Positions 1 to 9,170 of a stretch of DNA of 64,000 nucleotides are shown in pieces. This DNA is from JAFTYO01 sp045644765. Its GTDB lineage: Bacteria > Pseudomonadota > Alphaproteobacteria > RF32 > CAG-239. The notes beneath the pieces are model-generated. The model saw only the letters and a program-made list of their open reading frames with translations. It ran no database searches and was not told the DNA's origin. The position numbers and the translations under genes are program-made. Where the stretch lies: contig JAZRHM010000034.1 of the NCBI GenBank assembly GCA_045644765.1, positions 40,570-104,569 of the forward strand. The letters are read 5' to 3'. The first letter of the stretch is position 1. Each line of letters opens with the position of its first letter.

Positions 1-812
1 TATAATAAATTCCAATTGTTTTCTTCAGCTTTAAGATTTTTACGTAAGCGCCTTTCAAAACAAGTAGCAAAAAAACGAGCCCCCCATTCTAATGGCTGTT
101 TTCTATACCCTTTAAAATCTTCTTTGGCCTCCAAATAACAACTACGGTTTAGCTTATAAAGTGCTTCAATTTCTTTATCTGATGAAAGATTTATATTAAA
201 TTTCCTTAACAATAGAGCACGAGTTGTATACGGCAAATTTTGCAAAGAGTGAAACAACTCATGCGCTGTCACATTACAAAAATCCACACACACATTTCGT
301 ATATTTACGACAGGCAAATCCAAAGGATCATTTTTACAAAAAGTTCCAGCATGTTCTATTTCATCTGATTTTTTGATTTTTATTTTTGGCATCATTAATG
401 TTGATAATATTGCATTTTTTAATGCTACATCATAAACAGCTCTTCTCATAATTTTTGCTGCTTTTTTCATCTTTTTTCTATTACACGTAACATCAAATCT
501 ATAATATATAGAGGAAAATTCTTCTGATGCAGATAATTTATCTGCAACATTATAAGCTAACTCTTTAATTTTACGATTGACAGCTTGAGGCGACCTATAA
601 TTTTGATACATATGCGCAAAAACATCAGCATTTGTTTTTACAAACTTATGCGGCGAGGTATCAAGATGTCCACATAAAGAACCCACCTTATCATAAAACA
701 AAAGCCAATCTCTGGTAGTCATATTTTGGATTTGCTCTTTAGATAATCCTAAACAATATCTACGAAAAGAATTATTGTCGTAAAAACTAGCTGAAAAATC
801 AACTTTATTCAT
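1..812 (-). CDS. HExxH-motif protein, putative zinc metalloprotease (partial, cut at window edge)
   Basis: An open frame runs from an ATG at 812 down to base 1 without a stop, so about 270 residues are visible and the C-terminus lies outside the window. Residues about 182-190 read TAHELFHSL, giving a HExxH zinc-site candidate (H184, E185, H188). About 55 residues later QPLEWGARFF supplies a glutamate (E242) that could be the third ligand, as in gluzincins. No signal peptide is visible. It starts 6 bp after the stop of the upstream 678-residue gene, so the two are probably cotranscribed. I do not recognise the family; protease function is inferred from the motif alone. Confidence 0.6.
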   Translation of the reverse strand, partial: MNKVDFSASFYDNNSFRRYCLGLSKEQIQNMTTRDWLLFYDKVGSLCGHLDTSPHKFVKTNADVFAHMYQNYRSPQAVNRKIKELAYNVADKLSASEEFSSIYYRFDVTCNRKKMKKAAKIMRRAVYDVALKNAILSTLMMPKIKIKKSDEIEHAGTFCKNDPLDLPVVNIRNVCVDFCNVTAHELFHSLQNLPYTTRALLLRKFNINLSSDKEIEALYKLNRSCYLEAKEDFKGYRKQPLEWGARFFATCFERRLRKNLKAEENNWNLL

Positions 813-818
813 ACATAT

Positions 819-2855
819 CTACCTTGCGTTTTGAGTTTGCGCCGGCATTGTAGCTGTATTTGTCCTTGTATTAGCATTTACTTGTTCGTTAAAGTTTGCC
901 GGTCTTGCAAACTCAAGACCTTTATGTTCTAAAGGCAATGTTAAAGTATCTATCCCGCTACGAGACAAAGTAATGTTAATTTCATTAACAGCACCTTTAT
1001 ATCTTGGGAATAAATCGCTTGATAAGACAACCCCATCAGCACGTTTAGGATTACGTGTTAACTCACGAGCATATGCTTGCAAAATATCTTTTTCTGCATT
1101 TTCAATATGTCTTGGCAACAATGTATCATATATAAGCACAAAATCTGCCGGACTTAAATCGCCAAGTTTTTTAGAAGGAGATATTGCACGTAATTTTTCA
1201 TACTCTTCGGAACTTAGAGTCTCTCTTATATCCTCTAAACGTTGCCCAAAACTTTCTTCATGGTGATTAAAGTAAATATCAAATACCGAACGTAATGCTT
1301 TCATTGAACCAAACGTAATAGCAGCGCCCTTTTCACTATCTTTCGAACCTATATCAATTTGATCCAAAACTCTTCCGTATAAACCATCTTCATATGCTTG
1401 ACGGAAATTTTCAAAATTACGAGCTGTTCTTAGGCCTCCTATAAAATCTCTTTCAGATTTACTCAAGCCATAAGTTTTATCGTTTTTATCCTTACATTTC
1501 TCTTGCGCATTTTCAATCATTTGATCAGCTAAACGATATTTAAATTCGATAAATTCTTCGGTAGTCAGCTTTTTACGAGCCGCTTCTACCATAGCTTTAG
1601 CTTTTGCCGTATTAAGACTTATACCTATCGGCACAATTCCTTTTTCAGCACAAGCCATCAACCAAACACCCTTATTTGCATTTGAAACATTATGAAAACG
1701 AAGATGTGTCACACCGGTTTTTTTAACAACACCGAGAAAATCACCAGCCATAGTATCATCCATTTTTTTACCGCCGGGTAATGCATAACCGAATGTAAAA
1801 CGTCCGGTATTCGGATTTTGAGCTACATACAAGCGATACGCATATGTCGGAACATAATTACCTTTATCGTCTTTAACACCATCTTTCTTTTCATTATCTT
1901 TATTAGGCTTATCGTATATACTGAAAACATAAGTTTTCAAACCATCCATATTTTGAGATTTTACAAAATAGCTCAAACCATACGTTTTCTTTAAGTCATT
2001 TTCCATAAATGAAACCATTTCATCATAAATGGTATCTATCATAACAGGTTTTTTAGCTTTTTTGGGTCTGCCATTCCTTGCCACTCCGTCTAATTCAATA
2101 TCTTTGATTTCAGGCTCCAACATAACAAAACCATTGTCGTTATCGTTTTCATTTTCCGGCAAAACACCTGGATTCTGTTCATCTTCCAACTTACGGCTTT
2201 CTAAAATTTTTCGGGTAAGCTCAGCAAGTTTTTCATCTATATCAATAACACCATCCTTGTAAGGAATGCTTAAATCATAAGCAGATAAACCTTTTTTCTC
2301 ACAAAATTCTATAATAGCTTTTAAGCGAGCTTCATTTAAGTCTTCAATGGTTTTATCGGCAAAATTAATGCGAGCTTTCAATTGTTCATCATTTTCACCA
2401 GGTTTATCATATGGAGTAACCACTATACCAAACTTACCTGCATCAGGCAAATCACAAACAAGTTCAAGTTGTTTTCCTTTAGGCATTACGTCTTGTGATT
2501 CCGTAACAATTTCATCTGTGTAAGCCAAAACCTCATTTAATTCAAACTTAACACCTGTATCGTCTGATCCTTCACGAGAAATCATAGCGTACAAAACCGG
2601 AAATTCTTCCGGATAATCTTTTAATAAAGAAATTCCTTCATGTAATTTTTGATCAGCTTCCAAGCAAAACTTATATTCTGCTTCCATAGATCTCTTAGTT
2701 TCATCATCGGAAACATCTTCAGCCATCTGGCGAAGATGATTTATCTTTCTACGATTTTGTTCTATATCAGCATTAATCTCGGCTAAAACTTTATCATAGC
2801 TATATTCTCTAAAACTGTGATTTACTGTTCCTGTTTCTAAAAAATTCTTAGCCAT
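819..2855 (-). CDS. Large hypothetical protein, unrecognised family
   Basis: A 678-residue, charged, apparently soluble protein with no signal peptide or membrane segment. I chose the ATG at 2855 over the one at 2867 because a GGAG lies about 7 bases upstream of it and the protein then begins MAKNF. The first 150 residues look helical and coiled-coil-like. A basic stretch (GRPKKAKKP) sits near residue 260. Around residues 375-430 the pattern VTHLRFHNV...LMACAEKGIVPIGISLNT faintly resembles the LPD7-type segment of large mobile-element proteins, but this is weak. The C-terminus is low-complexity (N, T, Q). The HExxH gene follows 6 bp downstream. Function unknown. Confidence 0.7.
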   Translation of the reverse strand: MAKNFLETGTVNHSFREYSYDKVLAEINADIEQNRRKINHLRQMAEDVSDDETKRSMEAEYKFCLEADQKLHEGISLLKDYPEEFPVLYAMISREGSDDTGVKFELNEVLAYTDEIVTESQDVMPKGKQLELVCDLPDAGKFGIVVTPYDKPGENDEQLKARINFADKTIEDLNEARLKAIIEFCEKKGLSAYDLSIPYKDGVIDIDEKLAELTRKILESRKLEDEQNPGVLPENENDNDNGFVMLEPEIKDIELDGVARNGRPKKAKKPVMIDTIYDEMVSFMENDLKKTYGLSYFVKSQNMDGLKTYVFSIYDKPNKDNEKKDGVKDDKGNYVPTYAYRLYVAQNPNTGRFTFGYALPGGKKMDDTMAGDFLGVVKKTGVTHLRFHNVSNANKGVWLMACAEKGIVPIGISLNTAKAKAMVEAARKKLTTEEFIEFKYRLADQMIENAQEKCKDKNDKTYGLSKSERDFIGGLRTARNFENFRQAYEDGLYGRVLDQIDIGSKDSEKGAAITFGSMKALRSVFDIYFNHHEESFGQRLEDIRETLSSEEYEKLRAISPSKKLGDLSPADFVLIYDTLLPRHIENAEKDILQAYARELTRNPKRADGVVLSSDLFPRYKGAVNEINITLSRSGIDTLTLPLEHKGLEFARPANFNEQVNANTRTNTATMPAQTQNAR

Positions 2856-2939
2856 CGCGCACTCCATAAAGAAATTGAAATTTTGTTAAAATGTAGCACA
2901 CTTTAATTAAAATATCAACATCTTATTGCCAAAATGACA

Positions 2940-3482
2940 TTATTTTTTAAAATAAAAAAATCTGATTTTTGCAATTGCATAAATTCGCTCATCACAAAAA
3001 ACAAAATTGTCAGGAAAATCAACATCTTCATCTTTAGCTGTTTCTATCAAACATAGTCCGCCATCAGCAATTAAATCGTTTTTTATCAAACTTTTGATGG
3101 CTTTTTCTGTCAACCCTTTGTTATACGGAGCATCCATAAACACCAAATTATATTTATCAGGAAACATCGGTAAACAAGAAGCATCTGCTTTTACAACGTT
3201 TATTTTAGACTTTTCGGCTTCAAACAGCGTGGCGTTTTTTAGAACCGGTTTTACATCTTTATCTACAAATGTTACTTTTAATGCGCCTCTTGATAAGGCC
3301 TCAAAACCAAAAGCTCCCGTTCCGGCAAAAACATCTAACACTTTTGTTTGAGAAAAATCTATCCCTTTAGAATATAATATACTGAACAAAGCTTCTCTTG
3401 TTCGTTCCAATGTAGGACGAACATCTATCCCTTTGGGAACAAAAAGTTGTTTTGCTCTATATTTTCCTGCCACAATTCTCAT
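2940..3482 (-). CDS. rsmD: 16S rRNA (guanine966-N2)-methyltransferase
   Basis: A 180-residue Rossmann-fold SAM methyltransferase of normal RsmD length. The start MRIVAGKYRAK and RPTLERTREALFSIL are typical of RsmD. The SAM site is DVFAGTGAFGFEALSRGA (about residues 49-66), and the catalytic N6/N2-type motif appears as DAPY where most homologues have DPPY. RsmD methylates G966 of 16S rRNA in the small subunit. Its ATG overlaps the stop of the upstream pseudouridine synthase by 4 bp (ATGA), implying translational coupling of two rRNA modification genes. Confidence 0.93.
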   Translation of the reverse strand: MRIVAGKYRAKQLFVPKGIDVRPTLERTREALFSILYSKGIDFSQTKVLDVFAGTGAFGFEALSRGALKVTFVDKDVKPVLKNATLFEAEKSKINVVKADASCLPMFPDKYNLVFMDAPYNKGLTEKAIKSLIKNDLIADGGLCLIETAKDEDVDFPDNFVFCDERIYAIAKIRFFYFKK

Positions 3483-4201
3483 ATTTTAAATCTTGATCCT
3501 AACTGTTCCTGTAACACTTTTTGCGCCACTTCTTTAACCTCACCTTTTTTAAGAGAACCGAGTTGAAACGGACCGTAAGAAACTCTGATAAGTCTGGCAA
3601 CATCTAAGCCGATATATTTCATCAATTTTCTTACTTCTCTGTTTTTTCCTTCATTTAAAGTTACAGTAAGCCAAGCGTTTGTACCGTTTTGGCTATCTAC
3701 TACGGCATTTACTTTACCATATTCTATTCCATCGATGCAAACACCTTCCTTTAAGGATTCTAACTTTTTCAAATCTATTCTTCCGTGAACTCTAACTCTG
3801 TATCTTCTGCTCCAAGCATTTTTAGGAAGCTCAAGCTCTCTTGATAGCTCGCCATTATTAGTTAAAAGCAACAATCCTTCCGAGTTCAAGTCTAAACGCC
3901 CCACGCTGACAACTCTTGGCATATACGGAGGTAAATTATTAAACACTGTTTCTCTGTTTTGTTCATCTTTGTGTGATGTAATCAGACCGACCGGCTTATA
4001 ATATAACCATAAACGAGTTTTATCAATTTGAGGTAGTTTTTCACCATCAAACAAAATTTTCTCCGTCCCCTCAACATTAAACGCCGGAGTTGTAACAACT
4101 TCTCCATTAACTGTAACCCTTTGTTGTTTAATAAATTCTTCTGCTTCTCTTCTCGAACAAACTCCGGAACGTGCCATAAATTTTGCTAATCTTTCAGCCA
4201 T
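3479..4201 (-). CDS. rluB: Pseudouridine synthase, RsuA/RluB family
   Basis: A 240-residue protein with an N-terminal S4 RNA-binding domain (AERLAKFMARSGVCSRREAEEFI) followed by the RsuA/RluB/E/F catalytic core. The catalytic aspartate sits in VGRLDLNSEGLLLLTN. The family isomerises uridine to pseudouridine in rRNA; RluB acts on 23S helix 89 and is the usual alphaproteobacterial member, but RluE or RluF specificity cannot be excluded from sequence. It is coupled to rsmD downstream by an ATGA overlap and is divergent from tadA, with about 70 bp between the two starts. Confidence 0.85.
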   Translation of the reverse strand: MAERLAKFMARSGVCSRREAEEFIKQQRVTVNGEVVTTPAFNVEGTEKILFDGEKLPQIDKTRLWLYYKPVGLITSHKDEQNRETVFNNLPPYMPRVVSVGRLDLNSEGLLLLTNNGELSRELELPKNAWSRRYRVRVHGRIDLKKLESLKEGVCIDGIEYGKVNAVVDSQNGTNAWLTVTLNEGKNREVRKLMKYIGLDVARLIRVSYGPFQLGSLKKGEVKEVAQKVLQEQLGSRFKI

Positions 4202-4269
4202 TTTTTATTTCCTTTTTTTATAATTTGCTGTAATATACCTTAAGTTTTACAAAATTTCAAAGGATATTT

Positions 4270-4722
4270 ATGACAGATACCGATTATATGAAAATTGCTT
4301 TAAAAGAAGCGCAAAAAGCTTTTGAAATTGATGAAGTTCCGATAGGAGCCGTAATTGTCGATCCTACAACTCAAAAAATTATAGCAAAAGCACATAATAA
4401 AACAGAATTCGGACAAGATATTACAGCTCATGCCGAAATTTTGGCTTTACGCAAAGCTTGTCGAAAACTAAAAGCAAAACGCTTATGGAATTTAGATTTA
4501 TACGTAACTTTAGAACCTTGTGCCATGTGTGCGGCAGCCATTTCTTTTGCCCGTATCAGAAGGATTATTTATGGCGCTTGCGACGAAAAAGGTGGGGCAA
4601 TTGATAGCGGAGTTAAGTTTTTCCAAAGCAAAACTTGTCATCATAAACCTGAAGTTGTATCAGGTATATTAAAAGACGAATCATCTCAATTGTTGAAAGA
4701 CTTTTTTAAAAATAAACGTTAA
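4270..4722 (+). CDS. tadA: tRNA-specific adenosine deaminase TadA
   Basis: A 150-residue zinc deaminase that converts A34 to inosine in tRNA-Arg(ACG). The zinc site and proton shuttle are visible as HAE (H54, E56) and PCAMC (C84, C87). The length and ARIRRIIYGACDEKGGA segment fit TadA rather than cytidine or guanine deaminases. AAGGAT lies 7 bases before the ATG. The gene stands alone and ends right at a strong bidirectional terminator shared with valS. Confidence 0.93.
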   Translation: MTDTDYMKIALKEAQKAFEIDEVPIGAVIVDPTTQKIIAKAHNKTEFGQDITAHAEILALRKACRKLKAKRLWNLDLYVTLEPCAMCAAAISFARIRRIIYGACDEKGGAIDSGVKFFQSKTCHHKPEVVSGILKDESSQLLKDFFKNKR

Positions 4723-4753
4723 AAAAACCGCTCTTTTTGGGAGCGGTTTTTTC
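4722..4753. terminator. Bidirectional intrinsic terminator between tadA and valS
   Basis: The stem ACCGCTC/GAGCGGT with a short T-rich loop is flanked by an A-run on one side and a T-run on the other, so it can stop both the plus-strand tadA transcript and the minus-strand valS transcript. Confidence 0.9.
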
Positions 4754-4769
4754 TGCAAAATCTCTAAAA

Positions 4770-7364
4770 TTATGCAACACTTTCCAAATCTAAAACTATT
4801 TCCCCAACGGAAAGTTCTTTTGCATCTTTAAATTCTATTGCATTATTGTTCAAATTTCCGACATTTACAACATCTTCCAAACCTTGTTTTAAAGTTTCTT
4901 GCTCTGAAGATGATGCAAAAATTTCAACTTTTGAAACTGCCGTTCTTTGCGAAGTGTTAGCTGTAGTTTTGGCTTTTCTTATTTCTGATGTAATAACAGA
5001 AACCAAATCATACAACATACCATTATTAGTATCATCAAGAATAAAATCTTTTACTGTCGGCCAGTTTGTTCCGTGTAAAGATTTTGAGCTATCACCCCAT
5101 GGTCTGCACTGATAAACTTCTTCTGTGATAAACGGACAGAAAGGAGCAAACATTTTTAAGAAAATATCAATTGTTTTCATTAAAGATGCAACAGCTGAAG
5201 TATCTGTTTCGGAATATGCTCTTTTCTTTACTATCTCCAGATAATAATCGCAAAAATCCCAAAATCTTTTTTCTATCACTTCCAATGCGGCAGCATAATC
5301 ATACGTATTCAAACTGTTTGTTGCTTGTTTTACCATATTCATAATTTTATTAAGCCATGCTAAATCCATCGGATTCGTAATATGACTTTCATAATTTGCA
5401 ACACCCTTAAGTTTGCTGTTTTCAACCATTGTAAACACAAACTTACTAGCATTGAAAATTTTGTTTACAAGCTTTTTACCTTGCGCCATTATTTGTTCTT
5501 CAAACGCTGTATCAACACCTAAACGAGCACGGGCAGCCCAATAGCGAACAGAATCTGCACCATAATTATCAATCAAGTGTTGAGGGGTAACAACATTTCC
5601 CTTAGATTTTGACATTTTTTTACGATCCGGATCTAAAATAAATCCGCTAATCAAAATTTCCTTCCATGGAATAGTATTACTGTGCATCAAAGCTTTAGCA
5701 ATGGTATAAAAAGCCCAAGTTCTGATAATATCATGAGCTTGCGGACGAATATCAAAAGGTATGTCTAAAGCTTTGTTTTTAACAACATCAAGTGCAATCT
5801 GCGGTGTCAAAGCAGAAGTTGCCCAAGTGTCCATAACATCTTTATCCCCGACAAAACCGTTTGGTTTTCCTCTCATATCTTCGGTATACCCTTGTGGAAT
5901 ATCCGTCATCGGATCTACCGGTAATTGTGAACGATTGGCCACAATCGGAGAATTAAAATCTATATTACCGTTAGCATCTATCTTATACCAAACCGGGAAA
6001 GGAACTCCGAAGAAACGTTGACGAGAAATACACCAATCTTGATTTAATCCTTTAACCCATTCTTCATAACGATACTGCATATGTTGAGGCTTCCATTTTA
6101 TCTTTCTTCCGGCCTCAATCATTTGATCTTTTTTATCAAGAAGTTTAACAAACCATTGTCTTGATGTAACAAACTCAATCGGCTGATTACCTTTTTCATA
6201 AAACTTAACCATATGTGTCAAAGGACGAGGTTCACAATTAAGACAATCGTTTTCTCTTAAAAACTCAACAATCTTTTCACGAGCTTGTTTTGTACGCAAA
6301 CCTTTTATTTGAGCATAAAATTCATTTGCCTTTTCCGGATTGTTGGAAACAAACGCGCCTTTACCAAATTCGACATCAAGCAAACATCCGTTCTGACCTA
6401 TAATTTGTTTTACCGGCAGACCTGATTGTTTCCACCAAGCAACGTCTGCTGCATCACCAAAAGTACAAACCATCATAATTCCGGTTCCTTTATCTTTTTC
6501 GGCATGTTCCGAAGGCACAATTTCAACCGGTGTTTCAAACAACGGCACAATGGCTTTTTTACCGAAATATTTTTGATAACGTTCATCATCAGGATGTGCC
6601 ACAATTGCAATACATGCAGGTAAAAATTCCGGTCTTGTGGTAGCAATTATGATAGGTTCTTCTTCTCCTTCAACACTAAACTTAATGTCATGGAAAAATC
6701 CGGCAACTTCTTTATCTTCAATTTCGGCCTGTGCAACGGCAGATTGGAATGTCACATCCCACATCGTAGGAGATTCTACCGAAACGACATAACCTTTTTC
6801 ATATAAATCAATAAACGATTCTTGCGCAACACGGATAGATTTTGGACTGATTGTAGAATATTTCACGTTCCAATCATAAGAGTGACCGATGTTTTTAAAC
6901 ACATTTTCAAAAACCAGTTCATCTGCTGCCGTTAAAGTTTCACAAGCTTCAATAAAGTTTTTTCTGGATACTTCTTTACGTGGAGATTTATCATTTTCAA
7001 TATGCTCCGGCTTAAAGTTTTCATCATAAGCAACTTCCGGACTGCATGATAAATTATAATAGTTTTGAACACGACGTTCCGTAGGCAAACCGTTATCATC
7101 CCAACCGATAGGATATAAAACCGTTTTACCGTTCATACGTTGATATCTTGCAACAACGTCTGTTTGCGTATAACTGAAAATATGACCTATATGCAACGAG
7201 CCCGAAACTGTCGGAGGTGGTGTGTCGACGACAAAAGTTTCCTCTCTTGACTTGGTGCTATCATAGCGATAAACACCGCTTTCTTCCCAATACTTTTTAC
7301 AATTATTTTCAATTTCGGACATATTCATCCGATTGTCTAAGGTTTTATTTTCTTTATACGACAT
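4770..7364 (-). CDS. valS: Valyl-tRNA synthetase (archaeal/rickettsial type)
   Basis: An 864-residue class I synthetase with the HIGH motif in SGSLHIGHIFSYTQ (about residue 60) and KKMSKSKGN near residue 570. The editing domain carries TTRPEFLPACIAI, and the C-terminal third is the anticodon-binding domain. The start region (MSEIENNCKKYWEE) and GWDDNGLPTERRVQ match the archaeal-like ValRS that is known from Rickettsia rather than the usual bacterial form; this placement is from memory of family features. A GGAG lies 7 bases before the ATG. It is transcribed alone and divergently from the MazG-like gene. Confidence 0.95.
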   Translation of the reverse strand: MSYKENKTLDNRMNMSEIENNCKKYWEESGVYRYDSTKSREETFVVDTPPPTVSGSLHIGHIFSYTQTDVVARYQRMNGKTVLYPIGWDDNGLPTERRVQNYYNLSCSPEVAYDENFKPEHIENDKSPRKEVSRKNFIEACETLTAADELVFENVFKNIGHSYDWNVKYSTISPKSIRVAQESFIDLYEKGYVVSVESPTMWDVTFQSAVAQAEIEDKEVAGFFHDIKFSVEGEEEPIIIATTRPEFLPACIAIVAHPDDERYQKYFGKKAIVPLFETPVEIVPSEHAEKDKGTGIMMVCTFGDAADVAWWKQSGLPVKQIIGQNGCLLDVEFGKGAFVSNNPEKANEFYAQIKGLRTKQAREKIVEFLRENDCLNCEPRPLTHMVKFYEKGNQPIEFVTSRQWFVKLLDKKDQMIEAGRKIKWKPQHMQYRYEEWVKGLNQDWCISRQRFFGVPFPVWYKIDANGNIDFNSPIVANRSQLPVDPMTDIPQGYTEDMRGKPNGFVGDKDVMDTWATSALTPQIALDVVKNKALDIPFDIRPQAHDIIRTWAFYTIAKALMHSNTIPWKEILISGFILDPDRKKMSKSKGNVVTPQHLIDNYGADSVRYWAARARLGVDTAFEEQIMAQGKKLVNKIFNASKFVFTMVENSKLKGVANYESHITNPMDLAWLNKIMNMVKQATNSLNTYDYAAALEVIEKRFWDFCDYYLEIVKKRAYSETDTSAVASLMKTIDIFLKMFAPFCPFITEEVYQCRPWGDSSKSLHGTNWPTVKDFILDDTNNGMLYDLVSVITSEIRKAKTTANTSQRTAVSKVEIFASSSEQETLKQGLEDVVNVGNLNNNAIEFKDAKELSVGEIVLDLESVA

Positions 7365-7518
7365 TTATACTCTCCAAATTTATTCTTGCACCAAATTATT
7401 GCTAAATGCTCTTACTGTCAAGTTTTTATTTTCTATAAATAATCTGCTAAAAAATGTTGTAATAAATGTGTTTATCTAATATACTTTCATCGTATCCAAA
7501 TTATAAGGAAAGAATAAT

Positions 7519-7818
7519 ATGAACAAAGATCAAGAAAACCAATTATACCAAGATGCCATTGATTTCTTTGGTGATCTTTCACAAAAAGTTATGGTCATTG
7601 AAGAAATGTCAGAATTAACCAAAGAATTATGCAAAGAACTAAGAAATAGAGGTAATGTTGACCATATTGCCGAAGAGTTGGCCGATGTTGAAATCACTTT
7701 AGCTCAAATAAAATTAATCTACGGTATAGATGAACTGGTACAACAGCATAAAGAATTTAAACTAAATCGTTTTGCAAACATAATGAAAGACTTAAAAGAA
7801 AAACAACAAGAAAGTTAG
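7519..7818 (+). CDS. MazG-like nucleoside triphosphate pyrophosphohydrolase
   Basis: A 99-residue all-alpha protein with the magnesium-binding pattern of the MazG/dUTPase superfamily: EEMSELTKEL followed after a short linker by EELADVEITL (ExxE...ExxD). Such enzymes hydrolyse NTPs or dNTPs to the monophosphate and pyrophosphate; the substrate cannot be read from sequence. AAGGAA precedes the start by about 8 bases. It is a single-domain form, like the phage and Bacillus house-cleaning variants, and stands alone between valS and the PLD-family gene. Confidence 0.8.
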   Translation: MNKDQENQLYQDAIDFFGDLSQKVMVIEEMSELTKELCKELRNRGNVDHIAEELADVEITLAQIKLIYGIDELVQQHKEFKLNRFANIMKDLKEKQQES

Positions 7819-8012
7819 AAATAAATTACACTCTCAAAACCCTCATTATTTAATAAAACGATAAGCATTTTATTTTACCTATATAATATCTAATATCATT
7901 ATTTTTCCTTGTATAAACAAATATATAAAAGAGTATATATTTCTTATAAAAAAGAACAAAACAAGAACTTTTTTACTTGACAAGCAAATATATTGTAACA
8001 ATAATAAATTCT

Positions 8013-8546
8013 ATGAAAAAAAATTTATTTGTTGTCATATTTATAACTCTTGTATGTCTTCCTTGTTTAGCAAAGGTGGATATCAAATTTACACCTTCAA
8101 ACGACTGTGAAGATTCTATCATTCATTATATTAACGATTCTAAAAATACCATTGATATAGCTGTTTATTCAATAAACAATGATAGAATTGTCACAGCTCT
8201 GAAACAAGCACACAACAGAGGTGTGAAGCTAAGGATCTTAACCGATAAATTGCAAGCATCAGCCAAATCATCAAAAGCAATTGACTTATATAAATATGGA
8301 ATCAACATAAAAGTTAACAGTAAACATAAAATAGAACATAACAAATTTGCAATTTATGACACAAAAGTTGCATCTACCGGTTCTTTTAATTGGACGAATT
8401 CAGCTACAAATAAAAATAGTGAAAATTGCTTATTTTTAATTCAGGATGAAATCTCCGTTGGTAAATATCGTGAACGTTTTGAAAAATTATGGGCCCTTAA
8501 TTCACAGCAAAAATCAGATAATTGGTTTAACGTAAGAAATAAATAA
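8013..8546 (+). CDS. Secreted phospholipase D-family nuclease (Nuc-like)
   Basis: A 177-residue protein with a clear signal peptide (MKKNLFVVIFITLVCLPCLA) and a single HKD motif, HNKFAIYD, followed by STGSFNWT, as in the small bacterial endonuclease Nuc that dimerises to complete its active site. I took the ATG at 8013 because it puts the signal peptide at the N-terminus; an in-frame TTG at 7977 would add twelve residues. No good ribosome binding site precedes either start. The protein is probably periplasmic and may degrade DNA, but phospholipase activity is also possible. Confidence 0.8.
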   Translation: MKKNLFVVIFITLVCLPCLAKVDIKFTPSNDCEDSIIHYINDSKNTIDIAVYSINNDRIVTALKQAHNRGVKLRILTDKLQASAKSSKAIDLYKYGINIKVNSKHKIEHNKFAIYDTKVASTGSFNWTNSATNKNSENCLFLIQDEISVGKYRERFEKLWALNSQQKSDNWFNVRNK

Positions 8547-8558
8547 TAAAAAACTTTA

Positions 8559-8862
8559 TCTCCCTATTTTTTGCGTGCAATTACCATATATTGTCACCGC
8601 TCCGAGCGTAAAAATAATACTGTCACCGCTCCGAGCAAAGCGAGGTCAAGCGGTGTATAACAATTAACAAATCGGAAGATGCTTGAACCAAAACTTAACG
8701 TTTTGGTAGCATGACATAAACTAGAATCGTCATCGCTCGTTTTCGTTAAGAAAACGTCCGGCGATCTTCGAATTAATTTTTAAATCGGTTGGTCCCTTAA
8801 CGATTCCTGACGGAATCGAGGGACGACAATATTATATTTTGTTATATTTTTTCATAAAAAAC
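8559..8862 (-). repeat. Dispersed structured repeat, copy 1 (inverted relative to copy 2)
   Basis: Read on the minus strand this stretch matches 20124-20370. The two share the beginning (ATGAAAAAATATAACAAAA at 8855 downward), a near-identical core of about 125 bp (8828 down to about 8706), and the far end (TTGCACGCAAAAAATAGGG). It contains hairpins at 8801-8818 (CGATTCC/GGAATCG), about 8739-8757 (CGTTTTC/GAAAACG) and 8687-8707 (ACCAAAAC/GTTTTGGT). Between core and end, copy 1 has extra sequence with a direct repeat of 16 bases (8592-8607 and 8621-8636). The family is unrecognised. Confidence 0.85.
8592..8636. repeat. Two direct copies of TGTCACCGCTCCGAGC
   Basis: The 16-mer occurs at 8592-8607 and again at 8621-8636, 29 bases apart, inside repeat copy 1 and absent from copy 2. 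The second unit, with the following AAGCGAGGTCAAGCGGTG, can fold through CACCGCT/AGCGGTG. Confidence 0.8.
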
Positions 8863-9170
8863 AAATCCAAAAAAACACTTTATTTACAATAAGTTAAAGC
8901 GTAAAAACTGTTGCATTTAAACGTACGTTTTTTAGCGCAGTGTAAAAATGAGAAAATTGTAAAATTTAAAACTTGTCTTTTGTTGTTTTTCAAATAGTTA
9001 GAAAAAGTAAAAAATGTAAAAAACATTAAAAAAACTGCTTGATTTAAGCCTACGTTAGAATAATGTTTTCTATACAAACCCCAACAACATTTCTGTTGTT
9101 GGGGTTTAATAGTGTTGAGCAATTAATTCATGTTTTACAGTTTGACGTGTGTATAGATGTCACAACTAAC
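8863..9170. other. AT-rich intergenic stretch with one strong hairpin
   Basis: No gene is supported here. An 80-residue frame on the minus strand (8880-9122) runs through the hairpin, lacks a ribosome binding site and has no recognisable domain. The one clear structure is a 14-bp perfect hairpin at 9076-9107. Confidence 0.6.
9076..9107. terminator. 14-bp perfect hairpin downstream of mltG
   Basis: AAACCCCAACAACA (9076-9089) pairs fully with TGTTGTTGGGGTTT (9094-9107) around a TTTC loop. Neither side is followed by a run of T, so it may be a weak or Rho-assisted terminator for mltG, or an RNA stability element. Confidence 0.5.

Noticed and set aside
8559..8862. CRISPR array or integron attC site
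   Set aside because: Only two direct units with 13-base spacing and no cas or integrase genes; the structure matches a dispersed repeat.
8880..9122. 80-residue open frame on the minus strand
   Set aside because: It runs through the 14-bp hairpin, has no ribosome binding site and is composed of low-complexity F, K and C residues; AT-rich chance frame.
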